Assembly (NCBI RefSeq): GCF_028009165.1
Contig: NC_079243.1
Location: 1,984,001 to 2,048,000 of the forward strand
Reading direction: 5' to 3'
DNA: 64,000 nucleotides
Source: Akanthomyces muscarius
Lineage: Eukaryota; Ascomycota; Sordariomycetes; Hypocreales; Cordycipitaceae
In this document: piece by piece, positions 11,182-21,943 of the stretch
Position numbering within the stretch: the stretch's first letter is position 1
Layout: every line of letters starts with the position of its first letter
Made by a program: the position numbers and the translations under genes
Notes under the pieces: generated by a model
Told to the model about the DNA's origin: nothing
Database searches by the model: none
The model's input: the letters and a program-made list of their open reading frames with translations, nothing else

Positions 11182-13040
11182 CTACTTCTTCGACTTTGTC
11201 AACGCAATCTTCTGATACGACGGCGTGCACTTGACTGCCGCACCGTGCGCGTCCAGGTCAAACACGAGCCGGCGCGGATCCTGACCACCCCAGCGCACCC
11301 CGTCCGTAAACGTAAAGTCTCCGTCAGAGTAGTACAGCCCGGTCCAGGAGCCCATCTTGGCGGCCGTGTACGTCGGCGTCTGGTTGTAGCTGGACAGGAT
11401 AAAGGCAATCTGGCGGGGCTTGCCGTCCTTGCCCGGCCGGACAATAGACTGCTCGAGACGCAGCGGAGCGCCGCCAAACAGCTTGCTCGTGAGCACGTCG
11501 GTGCCGTTGTACACCCACTCGGTCACCACGAGATCCGAGTGCACGTCGGTGCCCGTCGTCGACGCGTTGTAGCCAATCTTGATCATGGCCTCGACACCGC
11601 CACTTCCAGAAGACTTGTACTCGCCGACAAGGTTGCACTTGGCTTCGGCGAGGGCCTGCGCTTCGAGTGCCGGCAGGACGGTGCTTGTGATGGCGTCTAG
11701 GATGCCGAGGACCACTTTGGAGCGCTCCGGCCCCGCGGCGGCGTTGAGCAGGGTGAAGCCGGCGTCGTACTGCGGGATGACGGCCAGGGCGCCGCCGTAG
11801 CTGCCCGAGTCGCCGAGCTTGGTGTAAATGTCCGTCACCTTGCCCGAGGCAGGGTGCACGAAGCGGTGAATCTCCCAGGGTGCACCGATGGCGTAGCTCA
11901 GGCTGGCCGTGAGCGACACGGGCTTCAGCCACTTGGCGGTCGCTTCCTTGGGGAGCAGCGTGCTGTTGAGGATGCCCAGGCCGAGCTTCTGCAGGTCGCC
12001 GACGGTCGAGAGGATGCCGCCCGACGGGGCCGTAAAGGGGAAAAAGTCGAGTTGGGCGTACGACGCGGGCGTGCCGATGACGACGGCGCGCGACAGCGTC
12101 TTGTTCTCGCTCTTGTCGCTCGACGAGGTCATGTTGAGCGGACGGAAGACGGCCGAGTTGTACACCTCGGTCATGGTCTTGTTGGTGATGCTGGAAATGA
12201 CCAGCCCGAGGAGCATAAAGTTGAGATCCGAGTAGACCGGCGTGGCCCAGGGCAGGAAGTTGGGCGGGTTCACGTTGACGGAGGATATGATTTCAGCAGG
12301 AGAGCAGCTTGGCTCGAGCGGGTTGGCGAAGAATTGTACGACGCAGGCACCGAGGGAGGTCTGATTTGTGACAAGAGCACCGCCGTACTCCGATGCCAAG
12401 GAAGCATTGTATCTCTCGCCCAGAAAGCTAAGCTACGCAAATGTCAGAGATCGGGTAAGGCTTTGGGCAGGTTGTAAAAGAAACTCACTGTAGGCAAACC
12501 ACTAAGCTGCGTAGCCAACGCCCACGGGGTAATCTTGTCCCATTGAATAGTCTCAATTATATCTACTGCCGTCGAGTTTTGCATCTGTCGCTTGAAGTTT
12601 GGGTTAATCTTGGACAGCGGCCGGTGCCAGTCGTCGTCGCTCAGCTCCCGCAGGGCAGCCAAGACGGTGATGAGCTTCGACACGGACGCGGTGCGATAGA
12701 TGCTGTCGCCGTCGACCTTTTGCACGCCGGCCTTGCTGGCCTTGACCTCGGCGGCCGTGTGGTGGTACTGCAGCTGCAGCGCGTCGGGGTCCTTGAGCGA
12801 GAAGAGGCCCGCGGAGAAGGTGACGTTTTCAACGCCCGCAAACGCGGCCGCCAGCGACGAGTTGAGCTTGCCCTCAAAGTACCTGTCCAAGGTCGAGGTG
12901 AGGTTCTTCCAGCCGGCGTGGACCAGGCTGTGGTTGCTGCTCAGGTCGGCCGGCGTCGGGTACGTGGGCGTGACAAAGTCGCCGAGGGCTGCCTGGCCGC
13001 ATAGGGCAGCTATCGTGGGAATGGTATAAGAGAGACGCAT
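11182..13040 (-). CDS. Secreted beta-lactamase / penicillin-binding-fold serine hydrolase
   Basis: Exon 1 is 13040-12489 and exon 2 is 12432-11182, giving 600 residues. The 56-bp intron restores QLSGLPT-LSFLGERYN. The start MRLSYTIPTIAALCGQAALG is a signal peptide. The Ser-x-x-Lys pair is in YRTASVSKLIT and the Tyr motif in PVYSDLNFMLLG. The region SAPSGGILSTVGDL near it is typical of class C-like fungal proteins (PF00144), followed by a C-terminal beta-rich extension. Many N-glycosylation sequons suggest secretion. Fungal members include transesterases and lactonases; the true substrate is unknown. Confidence 0.85.
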
Positions 13041-14465
13041 GGTGTATGTCGTTATTCTGCGTGCCCGCAGAGAAGAGTGTGTAAGAGGCGACAGTCAAAA
13101 TTGACAATTGAATCTCATGAGCCTTGGCGAGGATACTTATACCAGCGCGTCAGCATCTCCATCATGACGTATTTTGGGGGCTCACGGAGACTTATTTCGC
13201 CCAACAGCCGCAAGGACAAAAACAGCAAAAAAAAATTAAATGAGGTCGGTACGGTTGGGTCGGGTGGAACTGCAAAGATTTGGCGCAGATCTCTGGCCGG
13301 ATCTGGCATACGCCGGCAGAGCACAGCCCGTGGCTAGTCATGACGTTGTGCGGTTGTGAGGCTCTCGGCGCCTTGGGGCGGGCGAGGCAATCTGGGGCCA
13401 GCAGCTGGGGCTCTGCCAGCCAATGCAGGTAGACGACGGCACCATACCCAACCTGGCAGTGGCTGAAGGCTGCGCAGGGAGACCTGGGATGGGGAGTCTG
13501 TCGCCCTGGCATGTCAGCGTGGCGGTGGGTTGTTTGGGATGTTACTGAGCGCCCAGAGTGCCGATTGAGGTATTCCTGGTGCGATCTTGGTGGGCACTGC
13601 GCTGAGGCTGAACCAGTTTGCCAGCGTGCTCGGAGACTTTCGACGAGGGAGAAGAAAGCCTCTGTCGTCATGACATGGAGCAGAATAAATAAACTTGCCC
13701 ATTGGCCGCGGCGCAGATAATCACCAGAGGGAGAATAATGGAATCTATAAATAATGGCGAGCAGGGTCAATTAGCCATCGCAAGCCACCAACGTTGATGG
13801 TACGTTGGTCGTTGCAACCTTGTGGCGCAGCCTCCCTGATTGTTCTGCCAATCACTCTATCCTCGTCGTGGGGATAGCACGACGTTATTCCCGTTGTCGC
13901 CATGCAAAATGATCTGGTGAAACTCGTCAAGAGAAAATAGAAAAGCCAGAATAATCGCTGAGAAAGAAGCGACTTTTGCGTCGGCGCGGCGAATGTTGAC
14001 GGCGGTAAACATGTGCCAACGGTGCCTATTTCAACAGTCAATGTTTACTGCCAATTTGCATCCATCTAAACTTTATTCGCTAGGTACTTTTCAATGCCCA
14101 TACTAACGTTATCAGCAAGGCACCTGGTTCTAGGCTAGCGATCGAGCCTGTCTCACAGCGCCGTCAGTGATGACTGCCTAGCAAACGGCCCCATACACTC
14201 GACAGACAATAGCTAATGAGGTCTCCATTGAAGCTCTAAAAAATATAAAAGAAATCGTGCTCGCTATAAAGGAATAATGCGCTTAGCGTCATTCTTTTTT
14301 ATAAATCTATTTCAGCTTCCTCTCGTATCATTTTTTTATTCTACTTTGATTGAATGGTCAGCCATTCACCACCTTATGTAATTTTCCAGATGCCCCTCTA
14401 ATCTTGCAGCTGTTCTGCCCCGCCGCGGGGACTTGTCTTGCACGTTTGCACAGCACACTGTCGCA
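13041..14465. other. Intergenic, no gene recognised
   Basis: About 1.4 kb lie between the divergent beta-lactamase-like and PDCD5 genes. Several open frames of 60-190 codons exist but lack family motifs and overlap each other. A homopolymer A tract lies near 13230. I see promoters only by position. Confidence 0.45.
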
Positions 14466-15001
14466 ATGGACGACTCCGAGCTTGAACAAGTAGCCCCCCT
14501 AGCTTTTCCCTTCTGCATCCTCCGCACTAACGCACGGCTCAGATCCGCAAGGCTCGTCTCGAGCAGCTCAAGGCGCAAGGCGGCGGCGGCGGTGGTGGCG
14601 GTGGCCGTCAAGGTGGCAGCGGCGGCAGCGGCGCACAAGACCAAGAACAAAAGCGACAGTGAGTCCTCGAGCGCATCACGGCAGCGTTTTCAAGACGGCG
14701 TATCTGACGAAACGGACACAGACAGCAAGACGACGCCCGCCAGAGCATCCTAAACCAGATCCTGCAGCCCGAGGCCGCCGACCGCCTCGGCCGCATCCGC
14801 CTCGTCAAGGAGGAGCGCGCCGCCGAGATTGAGAACCGGCTGATTGCGCTGGCGCAGTCGGGCCAGCTGCGCGCAAAGGTGACCGAGGAGCAGCTCAAGG
14901 AGCTCCTCAACGCCGTGGCCGAGAAGAAGGAGGAGGAGAAGATTGTGGTCAGCCGCCGCAAGAACTGGGACGACGACGACGACGACTTTTTCGATCTATA
15001 A
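14466..15001 (+). CDS. PDCD5 / TFAR19-family DNA-binding protein
   Basis: Exons 14466-14489, 14543-14658 and 14722-15001 give 139 residues. The first exon codes for only eight residues (MDDSELEQ). The protein continues IRKARLEQLKAQ, a Gly-rich stretch coded by GGC repeats, then SILNQILQPEAADRLGRIRLVK, a three-helix core and an acidic tail ending DDDDDFFDL. This is the PDCD5 layout and usual size. Family members are small nuclear and cytosolic proteins; the human one promotes apoptosis and binds the chaperonin CCT. The Gly-rich insert is longer than I would expect in yeast and may vary between strains because of its repeats. Confidence 0.92.
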
Positions 15002-15226
15002 AAATTGGGCACAAACAAGAACAGAAACAAAACGAAAAATGAACAATATGGTATGGTGGCGAGCTAGCGGCTGGTAGACACGCTACGACCATAGTAATAT
15101 ATCCACGACCTTCCGCAACTACAACTTGCATGGGGCTCCTGCATGAATTTCCGATCATCTTGTTGAATGTACAAATTGTGCGCTCTACGATTACACGATT
15201 CCAAAATACACACATAGCAGCTCAAA

Positions 15227-16140
15227 CTAAGCAGCCTGCTTTGCCAACTTTCTACGCTCCGCCCTCTCCTTGGCCCGTATGTCCCTAAGGTCCGGCGGCT
15301 GCTCAATGCCCAGCTCCCTGCGCAAGTCGTCCACGCTGCGCTCCAGCTGCTCCTCCCAGTACACGTTAATCACCTCCTTGCTCCTCAGCCCGTTGCGCAC
15401 CGCCCACGGCAGATAGATGGCCCAGAACCGGCCCCTTTCCTGCTTCTTCATCGTCGTGACGGCCAGCATGCTCAGCCCCGTCATCGGCAGCAGCGTGTTG
15501 GCAAACTCGAACGCCTTGAGCGCCACCTCGCCCTCCTTGACCACCGGCAGGCCCGTCACGGCGTGGAAGAAGTCGTGGCACTCGCGGTACCGCTGCATCA
15601 CGTACGCGCACTCCTCGTCGTCAATGTACCGCACCGCCGAGCGCGTGTCGGGCGTCACGCCCTCGCGGTCCAGCCAGTCGACGTACGCGCGGCCCACGCT
15701 GCCGGCCGGCAGGGCGCGCAGGGCAGCCATGGAGAGCGTCTTGGAGGATATGCGCGGGCGGTCGCGCAGGATGCGCCGGCCGGTCGCGTCGGCGAGCATG
15801 GCGTCGCGCAGGCGGTAGATGAAGTACGGTGTCGCGGTCGCCTCGCCGAGGGCAGCGATGAGGTCTACGCGACGGTCAGCCGGGAGGGCCGGGGGAAGGA
15901 AGGGGGCGTTGCTTGAAACGTACCGTGGCGGTAGGGGTTGATGAGCGACATGACGCCGGAGCCGATGGCGAGACTGGCTCGCTCGATCCTCGTCAAAGGC
16001 ACATGGCCCTCGTAGTTGGGCGGCGGCCGGTCAAAGACAGAAAAGGCGCGTTGCTGGCTGGACGCTGCGCGGCACGCCGTGCACGTCTTGACCTGCAGTG
16101 TCCGACGAGCGGCGGGCCGTAGACGCTGTATCGACGCCAT
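15227..16140 (-). CDS. COQ4: Ubiquinone biosynthesis protein COQ4, mitochondrial
   Basis: Exons 16140-15924 and 15864-15227 give 284 residues. The N-terminus ([16 protein letters not shown]) is a typical Arg-rich mitochondrial presequence. The COQ4 core starts at [20 protein letters not shown] and includes the zinc motif in [13 protein letters not shown] (HD..H) plus [14 protein letters not shown] and [16 protein letters not shown]4 sits on the matrix side of the inner membrane, organises the CoQ-synthesis complex, and is linked to decarboxylation and hydroxylation of the ring. Length and order match the family. Convergent with the PDCD5 gene. Confidence 0.95.
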
Positions 16141-16731
16141 TGTGTTTCGTTGGCGACGGATTGTCAGGGTCGGGAGTTGATGTCGTCACGAAAAGTAGCT
16201 CTGGAGCTGCTTCAAGTCAGGCCACTCTCGGTGGTGGGGCGACGGCGCCGGACCGGTGAACGGCAATACTTGGTATAGTTGGCCAGAGCTCCTGGCTGAA
16301 CAAAACACAAAGAGCCAGAAACCACTTTCTTTCATCGTTTTACATTTGCATTAGTTCCCTCCTAGTAACTAAGACGGTGGAAATACTAATCGCGTTGTGC
16401 ATGTGCAGGGTAGCTGGCCATTCTCATGGCGTAAGGATTACAAACACATATAAACGCTTCCAGCGAATTTTTCTGAGGGAAAAGGCTATGGCAAATGTAT
16501 GGTGTTGCTTGTGGATTCAAAATCATGTGTCAGTCTGCGAATGTAATCGTGGTAGTCCGGCATCATCCTAGCATCCTACTCCATCACATTCACATTGCGG
16601 CACCGTGCCCATTTTACTCACATCGCCGACAACTTGAAAAGAGTCATCGCAGTGCAGTGTGCCAGACTATGAATTGAATCGAAGTTGATTATAGTTGTAA
16701 TGCTAGAGAAACATGTATAGTTGTACAGAGT
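16141..16731. other. Intergenic, COQ4 promoter side
   Basis: About 590 bases. The part near 16141-16320 must hold the COQ4 promoter; the rest is 3' sequence of the next gene. Nothing else is recognised. Confidence 0.45.
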
Positions 16732-18114
16732 CTAATAAATAGACGTCGTTTTATATTCATCCTCCATCTCCGGCGTCACCGACGTCTCCTCGATGCGCAC
16801 CCACTCGTCGCGCTTCTGCGTCGCAATCGCATTCTTGGCCTTGACCAGGTCCCACATCATCTTATTTGTCGGCACCTGGACGCCGAGCGAGTGCGCGCGG
16901 CGCAAAAAGTACCCATTCAGGTAGTCCACGTTGACCGGGTGGCCCCGGCGGATATCTTGCACCAGGCTGCTCTCCCGGTTTCGGTGGTGCAGGATGCGCC
17001 GGTACAGTGCCTTTTGTGCGCGGTCGAGGTCCAGCAGCTGGTGATACGCCTCAGCACGCCCAATCTCGGGCATGAGCCGCAGGACCGAGACAATCTCCTC
17101 GAGCAAGCTGCTGATGAGCTTCCTCGCGCTGGCGTTTTGTAGCAGGCCCGAGTAGGGCACCTCGAGAAGTAGGCACACGGGCTCGACGGCCGAGTCGAAT
17201 ATGACGCCTGGCAGCTTGTATCGGAACCAGCTATCAAATGGCGTGTATTCGGTGTTGAGAAGCTTGGCCGCTTGCAACGACTTGACAAAGTGGCTCTGCG
17301 TCTCAACCTTGGGCTGCTCCGTCGACATAACGGCGCTTCGCTGTACCGACGTGATATTCCACATACCATGGCGTAATTGCCGGACCGAGTCGAAATTCCT
17401 GTTAAAGGCAAATTTGTGACTCATGTTGCCCAGCAAAAACGTGGGCTCCTTGTCCGGCACCGAAAAGATCTTTTGCCGTACGTCTTCCAGCACGCCTAGG
17501 CCGTCTGTCATTAAGCAGACCGTTGTATCGTTGTCAACTCGATGCTTGACTGCCTCGAGAGCCTCCATTGCCCCTTGGGCGGTATTGCTCGACACGACGA
17601 GCTCGTTGATATGTGTGTCGCTTTTGCTAGCGAGTATTTGCCGCCCGACGTTGAGCGGTTCAAATGTGGCAGTGCCATTCTTGTCGAATCGCTGTAAATA
17701 TCGGTATTTATTCGAGGGCCGCGTCCACGCGAGTCGCTCGACCGAATCGTACACTCCGGACAGGGCGTGCGCAATAAACTTTGATCGTGCATCCTCGCCG
17801 AGGATGTGAATCTTATGAACAGAGGGCGACTTTGACGCCTCGGGCGATAGTCGAACAGACGGTACGTATAACGGGTTTCCGTGACCTTTTCGTAATATCG
17901 TAGGCTCGACAATTCCGGACGTTGCCGCGTTGTGCTGCTTCGGTCGGTAGGCTAGCTCGGGAGCGCCGCGAGACTTTTGCTTGTCCGCGCCGGCGCTCGC
18001 CACGGTGCCATAACACCGCGCAGCTCCGGCCACGGAGCATTGGCTATCTCGTGTACATGATACTTGTCTGTGCAGGTCCGTGGTGGACAGTCGGGGGCGA
18101 GGTAATCGAGCCAC
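16732..18114 (-). CDS. Ketopantoate-reductase-like (ApbA/PanE) protein, probably mitochondrial
   Basis: Single exon, 460 residues. The N-terminus is basic and Ser/Thr-rich, consistent with mitochondrial import. After about 100 residues a Rossmann-type strand begins (SVHKIHILGEDARSKF), followed by NELVVSSNTAQGAMEALEAV and a helical C-terminal domain (SLLEEIVSVLRLMPEI, then RGHPVNVDYLNGYFLRRA) as in ketopantoate reductases. The dinucleotide loop lacks the normal GxGxxG and reads ILGEDARS, so reductase activity is doubtful. Some fungal homologues of this group act in mitochondrial gene expression rather than pantothenate synthesis; that role here is inference. Confidence 0.7.
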   Translation of the reverse strand: MARLPRPRLSTTDLHRQVSCTRDSQCSVAGAARCYGTVASAGADKQKSRGAPELAYRPKQHNAATSGIVEPTILRKGHGNPLYVPSVRLSPEASKSPSVHKIHILGEDARSKFIAHALSGVYDSVERLAWTRPSNKYRYLQRFDKNGTATFEPLNVGRQILASKSDTHINELVVSSNTAQGAMEALEAVKHRVDNDTTVCLMTDGLGVLEDVRQKIFSVPDKEPTFLLGNMSHKFAFNRNFDSVRQLRHGMWNITSVQRSAVMSTEQPKVETQSHFVKSLQAAKLLNTEYTPFDSWFRYKLPGVIFDSAVEPVCLLLEVPYSGLLQNASARKLISSLLEEIVSVLRLMPEIGRAEAYHQLLDLDRAQKALYRRILHHRNRESSLVQDIRRGHPVNVDYLNGYFLRRAHSLGVQVPTNKMMWDLVKAKNAIATQKRDEWVRIEETSVTPEMEDEYKTTSIY

Positions 18115-18556
18115 TTTGACGGGACGGAGCCACGTGCAAGACGAGCTCCTGGCTGGAACGGGGGTGGCGACAGCGGCGGGCAGTTAGGTAGAACAATTAT
18201 TCGGGATGCATTCGCCTTGGCGATTAGGATGGCGGCGGGAGAGAAAGTCGTGCAAGGCGCTGCGTGGCCGGTTGTGGCAATTTATTCGTGAAGCTGGGCG
18301 ACAAAGGAGATTTTCGGAGGCGACGAATGACGAGCGTTCGGAATGGTCAGCAGCGAAGGGATTAGCCGGCCTGCTGCTGGGCGCATTTTTTGCTGGCGAA
18401 AAGTGGTTCCCCGCTAAGTGCATAACTCGGCCAAGTGCACCGAAAAGTTGACCATTGCCAAACGAACCCGTCTGCATTATCAAAGCAACGATTGCAACGG
18501 AGACATCTCGCCAGGGAGTAAAAATCTATTACAAGTCCCCGGTTGAGTGATTCATC
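18115..18556. promoter_or_regulatory. Bidirectional upstream region
   Basis: About 440 bases separate two divergent housekeeping-type genes. Both promoters must be here. No named element is assigned. Confidence 0.45.
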
Positions 18557-19202
18557 ATGGCCGACGTCAAAGACATCACGCGCGATCTTGATAAGCTGGA
18601 TTCGCAGCTGGACAACTTGGAAGAAGCGCTTGCGCCTCTGCTGGGCGACATTGGCGAGGTTTCATCACAGATGCCGCTACTGGACAAGGCCAAGCTCTTC
18701 TCCCTAGCAGCTTACTCAATAGAATCCCTTCTATTCTGTCAGTAACTCGTGTTTCCCTTGCCATCCCGGCCAGCCATACTGACCCTTCCCACAGCTGCTC
18801 TGAAGCTACAAGGCGCAGACGCGCAGAACCACGCTGTATATGCTGAGCTCAAGCGCGTGCAGCAATATTTCAGCAAGATCAAAGCGGTTGAGGAGCCTGC
18901 CGGTCAACGCACTACTACAGTGAATCAGGAGGCGGCAGCTCGTATACTTAAAGCAGACCTCGTGAGTATCCTCCAAAAGCTTTGTGCGCATTGTACACAA
19001 CTAACTGTCTTCCAAGAGCGACAACAAGGCCCTGAGCAGCAGACTGGCTGAAAAAATTGCTGAAGAGCGTGCCAAGGCGCTGCTAAAGTCTGTCGAGGGG
19101 CGCAAACGTCCGGCAGATGAGTCCGCGCCTAGCTCTGCTGACGATGGCAAGATCAAAAAGTCAAAACACAAGCACAAGGCCAAGGGAAAGAGCAGGAAGT
19201 GA
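18557..19202 (+). CDS. LRP1: Nuclear exosome cofactor Rrp47/Lrp1 (C1D family)
   Basis: Exons 18557-18737, 18795-18961 and 19017-19202 give 177 residues. The Sas10/C1D helical domain is at the N-terminus (LDSQLDNLEEAL, PLLDKAKLFSLAAYSIESLLF-SALKLQGAD, YAELKRVQQYFSKIK). It is followed by a Lys-rich tail ending KHKHKAKGKSRK. In yeast, Lrp1 pairs with the nuclease Rrp6 in the nuclear exosome and helps 3' processing of rRNA and snoRNA. Size and tail fit the family. Confidence 0.88.
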
Positions 19203-19451
19203 TTCAGACAACAAAGGGCATGTACAATAGAGGCTGCTACTTGGATACCCAGAATGTTTGAGATTGGAGCAGCGAGCTGCGGTAGAGCCATGCTCTCACA
19301 GAATCTAGCAGTTTGCAGGTTGGATCCTGCATGTGATTTGGAAAACATGGATGCATGGCGTTTGGGATATAGCATCTAAACGATTTGATTTATATTTTCT
19401 TCTTCTTCAACATTGCAAGCTGCAAGGACGCAAAGGACTGTCTTATAAACA

Positions 19452-19802
19452 TCAAGCGCCAGGCAGTCTCTGACCCGTGGCCAGCAGGCCTTCGCCATCT
19501 GCCAGTCGGCCCCGCGGCGGCCGCGCCCAGGACACGACCTTTCGTCCACGTTTCTCCTCCGCTGCCCGACGAAAAGTGAGCTTCGGCCGCAGTGCGATAT
19601 TGGAGACGCTATGGCCATCCCCATCTCTGGCGAATGTCTCCATCTCTCGCAGCGGTCCGTCAGGCATGACCGGCAAGACAATGGCATACCGTCCTGGCTT
19701 TGCGGAGCCAGAGGATGGCGTTGCGCCATTGAGCCGTCGCAAAGCCCAGCCCGTTACCAAGGCGCGATAGTCTGACACGGGGTGGTCAAGCTTAACATGA
19801 GG
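19452..19802 (-). pseudogene. Out-of-use 3' coding tail of the kinase-like gene
   Basis: This stretch is in the same frame as the kinase, directly after its TAA at 19803-19805. It reads PHVKLDHPVSDYRALVTGW, then a basic, low-complexity region to a stop near 19452. The first 20 residues match the C-terminal end of related fungal kinases. No intron fits: the only GT..AG pair spanning the stop would be about 33 bp, too short for this genome. Translation by readthrough is possible but unsupported. Confidence 0.5.
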
Positions 19803-20780
19803 TTACTTCGGCCGGTCCTTCAGCGCGATGATGTCGTGCATGTTTTGCTCGTCAAACGGCACGCTCCGTAAGGACATGTCCTCCGTAATAATTTCGTACA
19901 CTGTAAATATGAGACCCTTGACGTCGTCTCGGTCTTCCCGGTAGCATATTTGGCCAATGGCGGCAGAATTGTCAAAGTCAAAGAGCATAATGCTGTCCGT
20001 TTCGGCATCGAGTAGCAGATTGCGGCGTGCAAGGTCTTGATGAGCAATCCTGTACTTGAGGTTGAGCTCATCTACAACATCCATAAGCTGCCGGAGGTGT
20101 TTTAGCTTAAACGGCCTGGATGTATTCTTTTCCAAGGTGTCGCCTTTGATGAAACGGCTCGTAAAGCCGACGACGCGGCCTTCGAGTTCGTCCGTGACAA
20201 CGCGGTCAAAAGTCACAATGTTGGGGTGTTTGGGAAGACGCATCCACAAATACATTTCGTCCCATAACCGATCCTGAAACTGCGAGACAAAATAGTACTT
20301 GAAGGCCACCTGTCTAGCTTTAGCATGGATTGGTGATTCGTGTTGCGGTGTTGATTGTCTGCATACCTGTTTCGGCTCTGATGCTCCATTTTCTCGGTAG
20401 CACACCAAGTCTACATTGGCACCTAATCTGTCCAGCTCTTCGAGTTGCGACCGGCAAATCGTCGACACACGCGGTGCTAGATGGTGATCGGCGACTGGAA
20501 AGTATTCCACGCAACACTCCACGTCATCTTCCGGGCTGGCGGATGTCCTTAAGAGCTGTCCATCAGGTGTTATGAAGAGATGGCAAACATCAGCATCGAT
20601 CTGGTCGATGTGGTTGTGGAGGTACTCGACGGCGAGCTCCTCGTCGAAGCGGTACTGCTCCACGGTGACACCAAATGTGCGCCGCTGGTCCCAGTCCACG
20701 ATGTGCCAGGTGGTTTTGCGACCCGGGATGATGTCGCCAGAGGATACAAAATATCGGTCCCGCTGCGAGTCGGTGAGCAT
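19803..20780 (-). CDS. Protein kinase-like protein ending at an in-frame TAA
   Basis: Exons 20780-20367 and 20309-19803 give 306 residues; the 57-bp intron (GTATGC..CAG) is stop-free and sits just before VAFKYYF. Kinase features: the putative Lys in VAFK, HPNIVTFDRVV, catalytic loop HQDLARRNLLLD, metal motif FDFDNS. Fungal kinases of this type continue after DRPKW with a segment like HPxVKLDHPV. Here the frame has TAA instead of Trp, then continues unbroken as PHVKLDHPVSDYRALV for about 117 more codons to 19452. So the stop looks like a nonsense change. N-terminal residues 1-120 resemble no domain I can name. Confidence 0.65.
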   Translation of the reverse strand: MLTDSQRDRYFVSSGDIIPGRKTTWHIVDWDQRRTFGVTVEQYRFDEELAVEYLHNHIDQIDADVCHLFITPDGQLLRTSASPEDDVECCVEYFPVADHHLAPRVSTICRSQLEELDRLGANVDLVCYRENGASEPKQVCRQSTPQHESPIHAKARQVAFKYYFVSQFQDRLWDEMYLWMRLPKHPNIVTFDRVVTDELEGRVVGFTSRFIKGDTLEKNTSRPFKLKHLRQLMDVVDELNLKYRIAHQDLARRNLLLDAETDSIMLFDFDNSAAIGQICYREDRDDVKGLIFTVYEIITEDMSLRSVPFDEQNMHDIIALKDRPK

Positions 20781-21616
20781 TTTGGTCTTTTCTAAGGGGA
20801 GGATTGGGTGCTGTCTTGGCAGCAGCTGTTGTCGGTAGGCCGTGCAGTTCTGTTAGCCGCCCGGCCGTAGCTGGAGTATGAAAGCCAGTCCTACAGCGCC
20901 AAGCCCAACACTTCGCTCTCGTCGCTAGCGGGTATTTGGAAAACAGACATTTAGATTGCGTCATAAAAAGCATGTAGCCACCGTATTCTCGACGAGCTAG
21001 GAATGAATTCCTGCTGCCCGCAGACATCTAGGCCCTTGGTGATGGGCCAACCCACTGTGTATACTATACTGGTGCAACACAACAGCACCCAGTTGGCAAT
21101 TCTCACCAGTCGTAATCTTTTACAGCTCACGTCTACTGCTGAGATAATGAGTCGCCTATACATGAATTTTAGATACGTCCAAGGCCACGTCGTGTTTGAT
21201 GAAGTCATGCCAGTCGGGCTTTGTTCTTGTGATGTACAGCAACTTCGTTGGCCAGCCGCAACCTGTACAGCCCTCCTGGCCAATGCCTTTAGCCTCACTC
21301 GCAGCAAGATTATAGGCCATGGACTACGGCTTCATCCAATCGGAACAAGGAACGTAACATCCGACGTGCTGCAATAGGATGTGGCACGGTTGTACATGCA
21401 GTTCTCGTACAGACATTGCCGTTACCCCCAACCTAGACATTGTTGAGTACACATATATAGCAGATTCATGCCACTGGTACGGGTCCATCTTCCCGACCCA
21501 GCCGTATACCTCTTTTTTCTATTTACCTAGAGTAGACCTGCGAAAGCTTTGTTATTGTACAAGCTCGTTTCTCCGCCCGTTTCTTCTCTGTCCGTTTGCT
21601 GACTCGGCATGATAGA
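20781..21616. other. Intergenic, no gene recognised
   Basis: About 830 bases upstream of two divergent genes. Open frames of 70-145 codons overlap on both strands without family motifs. Confidence 0.45.
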
Positions 21617-21943
21617 ATGAGCCGCCCAAATTCTGCCCTCATGACTTCGCACCCACAGCCGCAGCTACCGCCGCTGCCCCCGGCGCAGATCAACATCTTC
21701 CAGGTTGACGCAGCGCTCAGGACGTGGCGGCGGCTGTTTCTGCAGATACGCGGGCACTGCATCTGCGGGGCGTACGAGATGCGCGGCATATGCGGCCACA
21801 TTGTCCACGAGGAGACGGTGCTGTGCGGCGATACGCGGACGCGGTCGGGCGAGGCCAAGTGCTGCCATCCGGAGCTGCCCGTCCATCTTACCAAGGGCTA
21901 TCTCCTCAGGATGGTGTGCGAGGACTGCTACGACGGACCGTGA
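21617..21943 (+). CDS. Small cysteine-rich hypothetical protein
   Basis: Single frame of 108 residues from the ATG at 21617. After a Pro/Gln-rich start (PQPQLPPLPPAQ), the rest has ten Cys: HCICGAYE, RGICGHI, VLCGD, AKCCHPE and MVCEDCYDG. The spacing suggests one or two zinc-bound knuckles. I do not recognise a family. Codon use looks coding, and the frame is longer and cleaner than its neighbours, but expression is unproven. No signal peptide or membrane segment is seen. Confidence 0.5.
   Translation: MSRPNSALMTSHPQPQLPPLPPAQINIFQVDAALRTWRRLFLQIRGHCICGAYEMRGICGHIVHEETVLCGDTRTRSGEAKCCHPELPVHLTKGYLLRMVCEDCYDGP

Noticed and set aside
11324..11932. 202-codon minus-strand frame
   Set aside because: Alternative frame within the beta-lactamase-fold exon; the other frame has signal peptide and catalytic motifs.
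19765..19810. Intron removing the kinase stop codon
   Set aside because: The only GT..AG pair that spans it is about 33 bp, shorter than any supported intron here (48 bp or more), and would lose the conserved HVKLDHPV segment.
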